DNA of 64,000 nt, from the NCBI GenBank assembly GCA_015178975.1, contig WHVD01000076.1, positions 310,001-374,000 of the forward strand. Reading direction: 5' to 3'. Positions 47,101-57,359 of the stretch are shown one piece after another. Both the position numbers and the translations under genes were made by a program. The stretch is from Hysterangium stoloniferum. Its lineage: Eukaryota > Basidiomycota > Agaricomycetes > Hysterangiales > Hysterangiaceae. The notes under the pieces were generated by a model. That model made no database searches. It saw nothing but the letters and a program-made list of their open reading frames with translations, and was not told the origin of the DNA. The stretch's first letter is position 1. Every line of letters begins with the position of its first letter.

Positions 47101-48877
47101 GCTGGCGACCCCCTTGCCAGATATCGAAGCTATTCTACGAAATGTTGTGCGTCATAAGTATCGGAGTTTGATAGATGGGAAGGATGCCTACGAGCAGATC
47201 CGAGTGGTTCCCGAGCATGTCCACCGGACATTGTTCACCTCTCCTGATGGCACTATGGAAAGCCTGACGTTACAAATAGGGGATTGCAATGGTCCGTCGA
47301 CTTACCAGACATTGATGAACCACATATTTGCGCCGTACATTGGCGTCTTCATGGATGTATATTTGGATGATATTGTCGTCTACTCGGATTCCATCAGTGA
47401 TCATGTCAAGCATCTACGCACTGTGTTTACAGTGCTCCGTCGGGAAAAGTTATACCTCACTGTCAACAAGATGCACCTGTTTGCTTCGGAGTTACCAGTT
47501 TTAGGGCATGTGATTAACAATAAAGGTTTAAAAATGGACCCACATAAAGTTGATACAGTGAGCAACTGGAAGATTCCGACAAATAAGCAACTCCTGGCGG
47601 GATTTTTGGGGGCAGTGGGATATCTCGCTAACAACTGTGAGGGAGTTCGAATCCCAATGGCTATTTTAGCAGCGCAGACAGGAGTAAATAGGCAGTGGCA
47701 TTGGGGTGCAACAGAGCAGCGTGCCTTTGAAGACGTCAAGCGGATTGTTCAGGCCCATCGTGACAGTTATAGAATTGCATTGGACTACTCACGAGGTCAT
47801 CAAACCATTAATTTGGTAACAGATGCTTCTTTAACAGGTGCGAGTGGCATTCTCAGTCAAGGGGAAGATCTTTGCACTGCCGCAATCGTGTCATTCTGGT
47901 CAGGGAAGTTCAATTCGGCACAACAGAACTACCCTGTCCACGAACAGGAGTTGTTGGCTATCGTGGAGTCAGTGAAAAGATTCCGGTCACAACTGTTGGG
48001 GGTAAAATTTCGAATCTGTACTGACCATAAAGGGATAGAATATATACTTACACAGAAGAACTTGTCCCCGAGGCAGACAAGGTGGCTGGATCTGCTAAAC
48101 GAATTCCACTTTGAGATTCTATATATCCCTGGAAAGTCGAACACATTTGCCGATGCTTTATCTAGAATCTATAGCGATGAGCCATTGGGCACCATTAGGG
48201 CTGAATCCGAGTACGTAACTGACATTCCAGGGAAGGAAGAGGATACAGGGGGGATGCACTACGTTTCAGGGGTTCCTGCCTTCAACAGTGTGTCAACACC
48301 ACTGTATACAGGGTCTGCAGCGGTAGCACTGGAGGAAGCACCAAGACGGTCAAGAAGGTTGGCTACCCAAACGCGTCCGTCATATGCAACACTCGCAGGG
48401 CTGGGAGCAAGAAGGAAAGGACGTAATGAACGATCAGGAGAGATGACCGAAAAGATACACAGTGATCATAGTAAGTCATCTGGATTGCCCCTGGAGCATC
48501 CATCACAAGGAGCGAGGAGAAAAACACCAAATACGTCTGGTCATCAAGATTATGTTGAACGGCCTGTTTCACGAGAAACAATGGAGGGTGCGTTACCTGA
48601 GTTGCCTCCGGATTTTCTACTAGCAGAAATCCCATTGGAGGGCCATGATGGATTGGACACATCCCAGAAGCTTTACGACGACAGTATGGAGCAGACGTTT
48701 TCTTCTCGAGGATATGGGCAACGCCGCAGGAGTATAAGGGCTTTACGTCGCAGGATGGGTTTCTGTTTTTCAATCTGGAGGGCGTCAAGCTACTTTGCAT
48801 CCCTGATATTACCATTGGGAATCGACGAGTGCGGGAAATTGTTATCTCGCATGCACATTCCATCTTGGCGCATCTAG
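47098..48877 (+). CDS. Gypsy 1: reverse transcriptase and RNase H
   Basis: Continues the polyprotein after the 2-bp deletion. RT motifs are YRSLIDGKDAYEQIRV, the active site VYLDDIVVYSD near 47360 and LGHVINNKGLKMDP. RNase H has LVTDASLTGASGILSQ and ends at FADALSRIYS. The rest is a linker with ARRSRRL-type basic stretches. The frame ends at 48877, while the true continuation is in another frame (see integrase). The same shift is present in copy 2, so it predates the inverted duplication or belongs to the source element. Confidence 0.85.
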
Positions 48878-50040
48878 GGGCCAGGAAAACTGCTACATAT
48901 TTGCGAACCAATGTGTGGTGGCCATCATTAACCAAGGATGTCGAATTATTTTGCAAGTCATGCAGTGTGTGTGCCACATCGAAATCTGAAACACAGAAAC
49001 CGCAGGGACACCTTCGCTCAATGGAAGTGCCATCACAGCCGTGGGAGGCAATTGGGATTGATTTTGTAGGACCCTTGCCAACGTCTAGGAATTGCCTTGG
49101 AGAGTTCGATAGCATCTGCGTTATTATTGACCACTTAACCTGCATGGTCCATTTGGTACCGTTGCATGGGCTGCCCGACAAAATTGTTAGCGATCGAGAT
49201 TCATTATTTACAAGTATCTTTTGGAGGGAGCTTCATCGACTGATAGGAGTCGAACTGCGGATGTCTTCATCATACCACCCCCAAACAGATGGCGCTACAG
49301 AACGTGCGAATCGGACGATGACACAAATGCTTAGGCAATGTGTAGCACCAAACCAGAAAGATTGGGTGTTGAAACTGTCAGCTATTGAGTTTGCGATGAA
49401 TAACGCTACATCGGAAACAACTGGATTCTCACCATTTTGTTTGAATTATGGTCGGCTGCCACGGCCACTGATCTGGGACAACAATACGAAGTATCCAGGT
49501 GTGCTTGAATTTGCAGAACGGATGAAGCTGGCAATCATGAATGCTCACGATGAGATACTGACTGCTAGGGTTAAGCAGACGCGTCAGGCAAATCGACACC
49601 GGAGGTCTGCGGTATTTAACGTCAATGATTTAGTTTATTTATCCACGAAGAACTTACGTTTACCAAAAAATCGCACACGTAAACTGCTGCCAAAATATAT
49701 AGGACCATTTAGGATTAGCCGGGTACTGGAGCCAGGAGCGACATACCAGTTGGAACTGTCACGGGAGCTCAAGCAACAGGGTATTAACCCAAGTTTTCAT
49801 GCCTCGTTGCTTCGGATACACATTCCGAATGACAATCGTCTTTTCCCAGGGAGGCAGTTGAGGCAGATTCCTGGTTTTGGTAGTCAGCCTCGTGAGTGGG
49901 CAGTCGAGAAGATTCTTGCTCATTCAGGAAAGGGTCTCAAGGCCTTCTTTGAGGTTTTGTGGAACACGGGAGAAACTACCTGGTTGCCATATCAAGCTCT
50001 TCAGCATGTTCATTCATTGAAGGCTTACCTGGAGGCACTA
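48660..50040 (+). CDS. Gypsy 1: integrase and chromodomain
   Basis: The integrase frame opens upstream of the first good start. It reads DGFLFFNLEGVKLLCIPD before the zinc-binding H2C2 domain (HAHSILAHLG.., CKSCSVCATSK). The catalytic core has IGIDFVGPLP, SDRDSLFTSIFW and SSYHPQTDGATERANRT, giving the D-D-E residues. A chromodomain-like tail follows: WAVEKILAHSGKGLKAFFEVLW, interrupted only by normal spacing, then GETTWLPYQAL. At 50040 the native frame is cut. The apparent frame runs on to 50190 through an LTR of the opposite orientation, so those residues are not part of the element. Confidence 0.85.
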
Positions 50041-50048
50041 TCAAAAAG

Positions 50049-50326
50049 TGTAAGGTTCGGCTTTAAAGATAGCGTAATCCTTCGGTTTGAGCTTCTTACG
50101 AAGAGGAACGAGCAGAGTAGGAATAGGCTCCAATTCGAAATAACTACTGTAGCTCATGGGTGGTTTCCCTATTTATGCTCGCATTCGTAGACTAAACCCC
50201 CTAGCGACAGATAATAAAAATGAAACAGTGTTCTGATCGGAAAATTATCTACCCTCTCTTTACCCCCTGAGACACGGCGGTAGACCGCTCCGTGCCAAGT
50301 CCGCCACCAGGTCCGCTCCCGTTACA
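50049..50326 (-). mobile_element. Gypsy LTR (3' LTR of a minus-strand copy), 278 bp
   Basis: TGTAAGGTTCGG..CCCGTTACA on the plus strand. It is the same as 55027-55304 apart from single bases and close to 63456-63734. The inner side carries a purine-rich tract (read on minus: GTGGGAGGGTGGG) immediately before the LTR, the expected polypurine tract, so the LTR belongs to a minus-strand element. Confidence 0.88.
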
Positions 50327-50374
50327 CCCACCCTCCCACGCTGCAACGCAGTGTGCCATTAACAGCGGGCTGGT

Positions 50375-51085
50375 TTAGCCATGCAATTCCCTCACCCCCT
50401 GCTCCAGCTCGTCTAAGTCGTCACTCACGTAATCACCATCGAGGTCCATCTCCTCCTCGTGGCCATGACGAATCTGTTGCGTCAATGCATGTGGTCCGTC
50501 CTTCTTGATCACCTGAGATTGTGCTGACGCCCTTACACACCCCTCCGTGGCCTGCAGCTGACTTAAGACTGGCGCGCCCTTCACAGGCCGAGTTTCGAGG
50601 CCGCGCACTGAAGATGATGCCATTGGTCCGGAAATACCCTGCTGCCGCCTCCTTCTTTGGCGACGTATAGCACTTGAGGCCTGTAGTGATGGTAGGCTCC
50701 CAGGTAACTCCCGCCGTGGAGACAACCTGTCTATCAGCGATGCAGATTGTTGTCTCTCCCTCCAGGCACGGGTCCATTCCCTTACACGAGGGTTGAATGT
50801 CGATTTGGGTTGCGGTATGTTATTCCTCTGCTGTGCTTCGAGGAGTTGACGCTGCATAGTCTCGAACTGCTCCATACGCAAGTCCCATGCCACTTGGACA
50901 CCTCGAAGAGCACTATCGCGAACGGCAGCCATTGTAGTCGTCAAGAACTCGGTGGATACTTGCGTTGGATAATCCTGAGCATCCATAGTGGGTGATTCTT
51001 GCACAGCGATTGGGACCGCTGAGCCAACATAAATAGAAGGTAAGTCCTCAGCGCTTGATTTGCAAGACACTCCCTGATGACACTC
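50375..51085 (-). pseudogene. Gypsy C-terminal extension fragment
   Basis: Encodes the last part of the gypsy polyprotein (from ECHQGVSCKSS to the end EQGVRELHG), nearly identical to 55353-56063. It stops abruptly at 51085, where the copia sequence begins; the residues before that in the open frame come from copia. It contains a coiled-coil-like stretch (QFETMQRQLLEAQQRNN), a basic patch RRQRRRRQQ and an acidic tail. Confidence 0.8.
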
Positions 51086-53045
51086 ATCCGATTTCTCCTC
51101 TTCAGATGCCCCTATCGCCAATTTGGCCCTTTCAACCCCTACTCCTGTGCCTATGTCGCCACAGGATACTGTTGAATATCATGGCTGGCTCGTCATCGAG
51201 GAGGAGTTATTTACTAATATTGATTGGACCAAACATAGTCAATCTACGATGGCTGCCATCAATACTACTGATATTAACCCCATATCCCAATCTAATCGTA
51301 CACCCATTTCCACTGACTCGCATCCATTTTGGATGGATAGTGGTGCATCTGTCCATATATCCCCCAATCGCACTGATTTTTTGACCTTGAACGCTGTCAC
51401 TCCCCGCTCCGTTAAAGGCTTAGGCGGTTCCTCGGTGTGGGCAATAGGTGTTGGAGACATAAAACTTCGAATTGGTCGTGGTACACATTTAATTTTAAAA
51501 AATGTCCTTTACATTCCAGATGCCACAGTACGATTAATCTCCATATGCCATCTCACCAAGGATTCAAATGTTATTGCACACTTCAATGACACATCCTGCT
51601 GGCTAAGTATGAAATCATCCGGGACAATTATCGCTCGGGGAAACTTGCTACCACAAAAACATCTCTACTCCATAAATATCTACTCAGCCCAAGCTGAACA
51701 TGCTTTCGTCACTCATCGCATACCCACAATCGAGACATGGCATTGTCGACTCGGCCATGCAAATTATCAAGCTATTCGTGACATGCTCAATACCGGCCTA
51801 CTCAAAGGTGCGACGTCCACCAGCCCTTCCATTACCCCCACTAAATGCGACTCCTGTATTCTTGGCAAACAGACTAAGTCATCTGTTCCAAAAGTGCGAC
51901 AGGAAGGTCTAGGGCATAGGGCGACGAGAAAATTAGAAAAAGTATGGATAGACCTATCTGGACCCAGCCCCATTGCTTCACGGACTGGGAATCATTATGT
52001 TATGAATATTGTAGATGATTTTTCAAGTTTCTCCTGGACCATTCTGCTTAAACTTAAAAGTGATGCATTCCCGCAACTTCAATTCTGGGAGCGTGCACGA
52101 GAAGTTGAGACGGGATTAAAAGTTGGCATTTACCGAACAGACAATGGAGAGCTTAAAAGCTATGAAATGGCTACTTGGCTGGCCTCTAGGGGCACTGATC
52201 ATCAATTTACAGCTCCATATACGTCAGCACATATCGGACGAGTAGAACGACTCCATCGCACTTTAATGGCCAAAAGCAGAACTATGCATATTTATGCAGC
52301 ACTACCTGCATACTTGTGGGATGAATTTTATCTCACTGCGGCTCATTTACATGTCAAAACGACAACCAAATCTTTGTTAGGCAAAACACCTTGGGAATTA
52401 TGGTATGGCCGGAAACCAGACTACTCTTACCTACAAGAGATCGGTTGCCGTGCTTTTGTCTTAATTCAAAATCGGACCAATCCAAAAATTTATGAACGAT
52501 CAATCGAATGCATTCTGATTGGATATGATGGTAATTCTAAAACATATAGGTGTTACGACCCAAAAACACGACTAATATATAGCTCTTATCATGTTCAGTT
52601 CCTTGAAAGCCATGATGGCCATCCACGCACTCCCACAGATGAACTTACCGATCTCTCTGATATGCACTTAGAACCCACTTCTCCATCCCAAACTCACTCG
52701 TCGGATCTACCAGTTGAACCCCCTGACTGCTCCCCTGACTATCTCCCTGCCGTCCTGCCATTGCAACAACCACCTCAAATGCAAGATGCCAATGACTTAC
52801 CAGAACCACATCTTAGGCATTCCAACAGAACCACAGCTGGACAACCTGCCTCCACCACCAGACTTGATCGTGCTATTCAAGAATCTAAAGATAGTGCCGA
52901 GCATTTACGGTTGCAACGGCTGAAACATTCGGGTGCCATCACTAAACTACCCCCTGATGCTACCGTACCAGCACCATCTACGATGAGCTACAAAACATAT
53001 TGTTATCTCTCCAATTTGATTCCAACTTACCGAATACCGATGTGA
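51086..53045 (+). CDS. Copia protease and integrase
   Basis: No ATG is needed because the piece is truncated; the frame is open from the junction. The protease active site is WMDSGASVHIS near 51335. The pre-integrase zinc-binding domain is HCRLGHANYQAIRDML with CDSCILGKQTK. The integrase core is VWIDLSGPSP, NIVDDFSSFSW, YRTDNGELKS and APYTSAHIGRVERLHRTLMA, so D, D and E are present. The region after FVLIQNRTNPKIYERSIECI is the usual copia linker, rich in Pro, Ser and Thr. The frame ends at 53045, overlapping the RT frame by about 45 bp. Confidence 0.87.
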
Positions 53046-54673
53046 CTTTGGGGGCTATGTCTGACACAATCGGGATTGACCCATTGACATGCAACGACGA
53101 ACCGCAAACTTGGGCAGAGGCCCTGCGTTCTGGTGATGCTTCTCGCTGGCAGGCCGGATTTCAGGAGGAGTTGGACTCACTCAGGAGTATGGGGGTATAC
53201 AAACTAGTTCCCCGTTCCGAAGTTCCTCAAGGGTGCAAAATCAGGAAGGGGCGCCCTGTCTTTCGAATCAAACGGGATGAATCTGGCAAAGCGGTTCATT
53301 GGAAGGTGCGGTTGGTCTTTAAAGGTTTTGAGCAGATTTACGGTAAGGACTATCACAAAACAACCTCACCAACTGCACGCATGGAGTCCTGGCGAATTCT
53401 GCTCCATATTGCCGCCACTCTTGGTTGGGATGCACAACAAATCGATATCAAAACCGCGTTTCTCTATGGTCTACTACCTGATGATGAAGTACAATACATG
53501 GCACAACCCGAAGGTTTTGAGGAATCTGGGAAAGAAGACTACATATGGATGATAGTCCGGGGCCTATATGGTATGAAACAAAGTGGTCGAATATGGAACA
53601 AAACCATGAACGAGCAAATGCTCGCTTGGGGTTTCACTCGACTTACATGCGAATCTTGTATTTATTATCGGCGAACTCCCACTGGTATTATCATCGCTGC
53701 AGTACATGTCGATGATTTTCTCTCAATAGCGAGCACTGCCACCGAAAACAATGCCTTTAAGGACCAAATGCGTCGTGTATGGACTATTTCAGACCTCGGC
53801 TCCGTCCGTTTTGTTGTCGGCATCGCAGTGGACTGGGATCGACCCACAAAGTCTGTCCACCTATCCCAAACTGCACTTATCAATAAAATTGTACGTCAAT
53901 TCGGTCAGGCGGATTCTACTACTGTTTCTACACCTATGGATCACAGCCTCAAACTTCGTAAATTTGACCGAACCTCACTATCGACTATTGAAATTACCAA
54001 CCTACTCAAAATACCTTATCGATCTCTCATTGGATGTCTCCTTTATTTAGCAATCTCCACGCGGCCCGACATATCTTTTGCTGTTCAACAACTCTCACAA
54101 TTCCTCGACAGCTACTCCACATTGCACTGGAATGCTGCCATCCGCGTTGTTCGCTATTTAAAAGGAACAAAAAACCTTAAACTATGCCTGGGTGGTTCCA
54201 ACGATATCATGCTTACCGGCTACACCGATTCCGACTGGGCCAACTGCCTCGATACCCGTCGCAGCATTAGCGGATATACCTTCACTTTAGGATCTGGTGT
54301 CATATCATGGAGTACGAAGAAACAAAAAACCGTTGCTGCCTCCTCCTGTGAGGCTGAATATGTCGCTGCCTTCGAAACTGTCAAAGAGGGCACTTGGCTT
54401 CGATCATTACTATCCGGGATCTCATTCCCTTGTTCTACCACCACCACCATCTTTTGTGATAACAATGCGGCTATTAACCTTTCCGAAGATCCTCTCCTAC
54501 ATTCCCGCGTCAAACACATCGATATTAAATTCCACTTCCTGCGGGAACGCGTCCTTTCGCAAGATTTTTCCCTACATTATGTCAATACCTCGAATAACCT
54601 TGCCGATATCTTCACCAAAGCTCTTGAACCGTCGAAATTTATCAAACTTCGCAGTTTCTTAGGTCTTCAATAA
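53000..54673 (+). CDS. Copia reverse transcriptase and RNase H
   Basis: Starts in a different frame from the integrase, without an ATG, because of a frameshift at about 52975-53040. RT motifs are WKVRLVFKGFEQIYGKDY, QIDIKTAFLYGLL, YGMKQSGRIW and the active site AAVHVDDFLSIA, with His where many copia elements have Tyr (YVDD). RNase H has GYTDSDWANCLDTRRSISGY and SSCEAEYVAAFE, then a normal end at 54673. All catalytic residues are present. Whether the frameshift is an inactivating mutation or a sequence error cannot be told here. Confidence 0.87.
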   Translation: MLSLQFDSNLPNTDVTLGAMSDTIGIDPLTCNDEPQTWAEALRSGDASRWQAGFQEELDSLRSMGVYKLVPRSEVPQGCKIRKGRPVFRIKRDESGKAVHWKVRLVFKGFEQIYGKDYHKTTSPTARMESWRILLHIAATLGWDAQQIDIKTAFLYGLLPDDEVQYMAQPEGFEESGKEDYIWMIVRGLYGMKQSGRIWNKTMNEQMLAWGFTRLTCESCIYYRRTPTGIIIAAVHVDDFLSIASTATENNAFKDQMRRVWTISDLGSVRFVVGIAVDWDRPTKSVHLSQTALINKIVRQFGQADSTTVSTPMDHSLKLRKFDRTSLSTIEITNLLKIPYRSLIGCLLYLAISTRPDISFAVQQLSQFLDSYSTLHWNAAIRVVRYLKGTKNLKLCLGGSNDIMLTGYTDSDWANCLDTRRSISGYTFTLGSGVISWSTKKQKTVAASSCEAEYVAAFETVKEGTWLRSLLSGISFPCSTTTTIFCDNNAAINLSEDPLLHSRVKHIDIKFHFLRERVLSQDFSLHYVNTSNNLADIFTKALEPSKFIKLRSFLGLQ

Positions 54674-54696
54674 CAGGACTACCATGCGAGGAGGAG

Positions 54697-55021
54697 TGTT
54701 GAACAACACCATCGAAACGTCTAATTTCAGGCATGGCCGCCCGGTATCAATAAACTCTCGGGCACGGCCACACAACACCAATAACACGATACCTAGCAAC
54801 GTATGTGGTCAAACATATATATAAACTAAAGGAGTATGTCAGTATCACCTCAGTCCATTATATCATATACGAGACTGAGGTGAGTTCTGAAACAGTTATG
54901 TATTCGCGCATAATGTAACTAATAATCGTCCACTAGTTTATTGTATTTAGGTACACAAAATATAGTCCGTTATATCATATACGAGACTGAGTTTATTGTA
55001 TTTAGGTTCTACTTTTCAACA
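54697..55021 (+). repeat. Copia 3' LTR, 325 bp
   Basis: Starts TGTTGAACAACACC right after the polypurine tract and ends CTTTTCAACA, a TGTTGAA/TTCAACA inverted end. A TATATATAAA box lies near 54820. A segment with TATATCATATACGAGACTGA occurs twice (near 54860 and 54970), as does GTTTATTGTATTTAGG. The 5-bp flank on the right is AAAAG; no left partner exists. Confidence 0.82.
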
Positions 55022-55026
55022 AAAAG

Positions 55027-55304
55027 TGTAAGGTTCGGCTTTAAAGATAGCGTAATCCTTCGGTTTGAGCTTCTTACGAAGAGGAACGAGCAGAGTAGGA
55101 ATAGGCTCCAATTCGAAAAAACTACTGTAGCTAATGGGTGGTTTCCCTATTTATGCTCGCATTCGTAGACTAAACCCCCTAGCGACAGATAATAAAAATG
55201 AAACAGTGTTCTGATCGGAAAATTATCTACCCTCTCTTTACCCCCTGAGACACGGCGGTAGACCGCTCCGTGCCAAGTCCGCCACCAGGTCCACTCCCGT
55301 TACA
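55027..55304 (-). repeat. Gypsy copy 2, 3' LTR
   Basis: 278 bp, TGTAAC..CCTTACA on the minus strand. Nearly the same as the LTR at 50049-50326; both share the flank CAAAAAG on the lower-coordinate side. Confidence 0.88.
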
Positions 55305-55352
55305 CCCGCCCTCCCACGCTGCAACGCAGTGTGCCATTAACAGCGGGCTGGT

Positions 55353-57359
55353 TTAGCCATGCAATTCCCTCACCCCCTGCTCCAGCTCGTCTAAGTCGTC
55401 ACTCACGTAATCACCATCGAGGTCCATCTCCTCCTCGTGGCCATGACCAATCTGTTGCGTCAATGCATGTGGTCCGTCCTTCTTGATCACCTGAGATTGT
55501 GCTGACGCCCTTACACACCCCTCCGTGGCCTGCAGCTGACTTAAGACTGGCGCGCCCTTCACAGGCCGAGTTTCGAGGCCACGCACTGAAGATGATGCCA
55601 TTGGTCCGGAAATACCCTGCTGCCGCCTCCTTCTTTGGCGACGTATAGCACTTGAGGCCTGTAGTGATGGTAGGCTCCCAGGTAACTCCCGCCGTGGAGA
55701 CAACCTGTCTATCAGCGACGCAGATTGTTGTCTCTCCCTCCAGGCACGGGTCCGTTCCCTTACACGAGGGTTGAATGTCAATTTGGGTTGTGGTATGTTA
55801 TTCCTCTGCTGTGCTTCGAGGAGTTGACGCTGCATAGTCTCGAACTGCTCCATATGCAAGTCCCATGCCACTTGGACACCTCGAAGGGCACTATCGCGAA
55901 CGGCAGCCATTGTAGTCGTCAAGAACTCGGTGGATACTTGCGTTGGATAATCCTGAGCATCCATAGTGGGTGATTCTTGCACAGCGATTGGGACCGCTGA
56001 GCCAACATAAATAGAAGGTAAGTCCTCAGCGCTTGATTTGCAAGACACTCCCTGATGACACTCCGAGCTCAAAGACATCTTGGCGATTTCGATGCGATTC
56101 GAGAGCCGCCCTTGGCCCCTGGGCAATGATCGAACGCTTGTAACACCTAGTGCCTCCAGGTAAGCCTTCAATGAATGAACATGCTGAAGAGCTTGATATG
56201 GCAACCAGGTAGTTTCTCCCGTGTTCCACAAAACCTCAAAGAAGGCCTCGAGACCCTTTCCTGAATGAGCAAGAATCTTCTCGACTGCCCACTCATGAGG
56301 CTGACTACCAAAACCAGGAATCTGCCTCAACTGCCTCCCTGGGAAAAGACGATCATCATTCGGAATGTGTATCCGAAGCAACGAGGCATGAAAACTTGGG
56401 TTAATACCCTGTTGCTTGAGCTCCCGTGACAGTTCCAACTGGTATGTCGCTCCTGGCTCCAGTACCCGGCTAATCCTAAATGGTCCTATATATTTTGGCA
56501 GCAGTTTACACGCCCAATTTTTTGGTAAACGTATGTTCTTCGTGGATAAATAAACTAAATCATTGACGTTAAATACCACAGACCTCCGGTGTCGATTTGC
56601 CTGACGCGTCTGCTTAACCCTAGCAGTCAGTATCTCATCGTGAGCATTCATGATTGCCAGCTTCATCCGTTCTGCAAATTCAAGCACACCTGGATACTTC
56701 GTATTGTTGTCCCAGATCAGTGGCCGTGGCAGCCGACCATAATTCAAACAAAATGGTGAGAATCCAGTTGTTTCCGATGTAGCGTTATTCATCGCAAACT
56801 CAATAGCTGACAGTTTCAACACCCAATCTTTCTGGTTTGGTGCTACACATTGCCTAAGCATTTGTGTCATCGTCCGATTCGCACGTTCTGTAGCGCCATC
56901 TGTTTGGGGGTGGTATGATGAAGACATCCGCAGTTCGACTCCTATCAGTCGATGAAGCTCCCTCCAAAAGATACTTGTAAATAATGAATCTCGATCGCTA
57001 ACAATTTTGTCGGGCAGCCCATGCAACGGTACCAAATGGACCATGCAGGTTAAGTGGTCAATAATAACGCAGATGCTATCGAACTCTCCAAGGCGATTCC
57101 TAGACGTTGGCAAGGGTCCTACAAAATCAATCCCAATTGCCTCCCACGGCTGTGATGGCACTTCCATTGAGCGAAGGTGTCCCTGCGGTTTCTGTGTTTC
57201 AGATTTCGATGTGGCACACACACTGCATGACTTGCAAAATAATTCGACATCCTTGGTTAATGATGGCCACCACACATTGGTTCGCAAATATGTAGCAGTT
57301 TTCCTGGCCCCTAGATGCGCCAAGATGGAATGTGCATGCGAGATAACAATTTCCCGCAC
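55353..57359 (-). CDS. Gypsy 2: integrase, chromodomain and long C-terminal extension
   Basis: The integrase H2C2 domain (HSILAHLGARKTATYLR, CKSCSVCATSK), the D-D-E core (IGIDFVGPLPTSRNRLGEF, SDRDSLFTSIFW, QTDGATERANRT), and a chromodomain-like tail (WAVEKILAHSGKG, FFEVLWNTGETTWLPYQAL) are all present. They are followed by about 250 further residues before the stop. The extension has a possible coiled coil (WDLHMEQFETMQRQLLEAQQ), a basic stretch RRQRRRRQQG and an acidic end (EEEMDLDGDYVSDDLDELEQ). It shows no motif I recognise. The native frame upstream of the first start is open to about 57530 and is one frame off from the RNase H part, as in copy 1. Confidence 0.86.
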   Translation of the reverse strand: MREIVISHAHSILAHLGARKTATYLRTNVWWPSLTKDVELFCKSCSVCATSKSETQKPQGHLRSMEVPSQPWEAIGIDFVGPLPTSRNRLGEFDSICVIIDHLTCMVHLVPLHGLPDKIVSDRDSLFTSIFWRELHRLIGVELRMSSSYHPQTDGATERANRTMTQMLRQCVAPNQKDWVLKLSAIEFAMNNATSETTGFSPFCLNYGRLPRPLIWDNNTKYPGVLEFAERMKLAIMNAHDEILTARVKQTRQANRHRRSVVFNVNDLVYLSTKNIRLPKNWACKLLPKYIGPFRISRVLEPGATYQLELSRELKQQGINPSFHASLLRIHIPNDDRLFPGRQLRQIPGFGSQPHEWAVEKILAHSGKGLEAFFEVLWNTGETTWLPYQALQHVHSLKAYLEALGVTSVRSLPRGQGRLSNRIEIAKMSLSSECHQGVSCKSSAEDLPSIYVGSAVPIAVQESPTMDAQDYPTQVSTEFLTTTMAAVRDSALRGVQVAWDLHMEQFETMQRQLLEAQQRNNIPQPKLTFNPRVRERTRAWRERQQSASLIDRLSPRRELPGSLPSLQASSAIRRQRRRRQQGISGPMASSSVRGLETRPVKGAPVLSQLQATEGCVRASAQSQVIKKDGPHALTQQIGHGHEEEMDLDGDYVSDDLDELEQGVRELHG

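Larger units (their letters stand above)
44928..50040 (+). mobile_element. Ty3/gypsy element copy 1, internal region only
   Basis: Truncated on both sides. It begins inside the Gag zinc knuckle and ends just after the integrase chromodomain, with no LTR of its own orientation. It is the inverted counterpart of 56148-61264 (5113 against 5117 bp), with few differences visible. Both junctions are sharp, and the left one abuts non-element sequence. Confidence 0.88.
51086..55021 (+). mobile_element. Ty1/copia element, 5'-truncated
   Basis: Carries the protease, integrase, RT and RNase H in copia order, then a polypurine tract (GCGAGGAGGAG) and one LTR at 54697-55021. The 5' LTR and most of Gag are missing: the left end at 51085/51086 falls directly in gypsy sequence. 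One frameshift separates integrase from RT. Confidence 0.85.

Noticed and set aside
48363-49181. Long minus-strand open frame of 272 codons (and its mirror at 57007-57825)
   Set aside because: It lies antisense to the gypsy integrase/linker region, which has clear domains; the antisense peptide shows no motif.
50040-50190. Continuation of the gypsy 1 integrase frame to 50190
   Set aside because: These codons translate an LTR of the opposite orientation; the native C-terminus is seen in copy 2 and is different.
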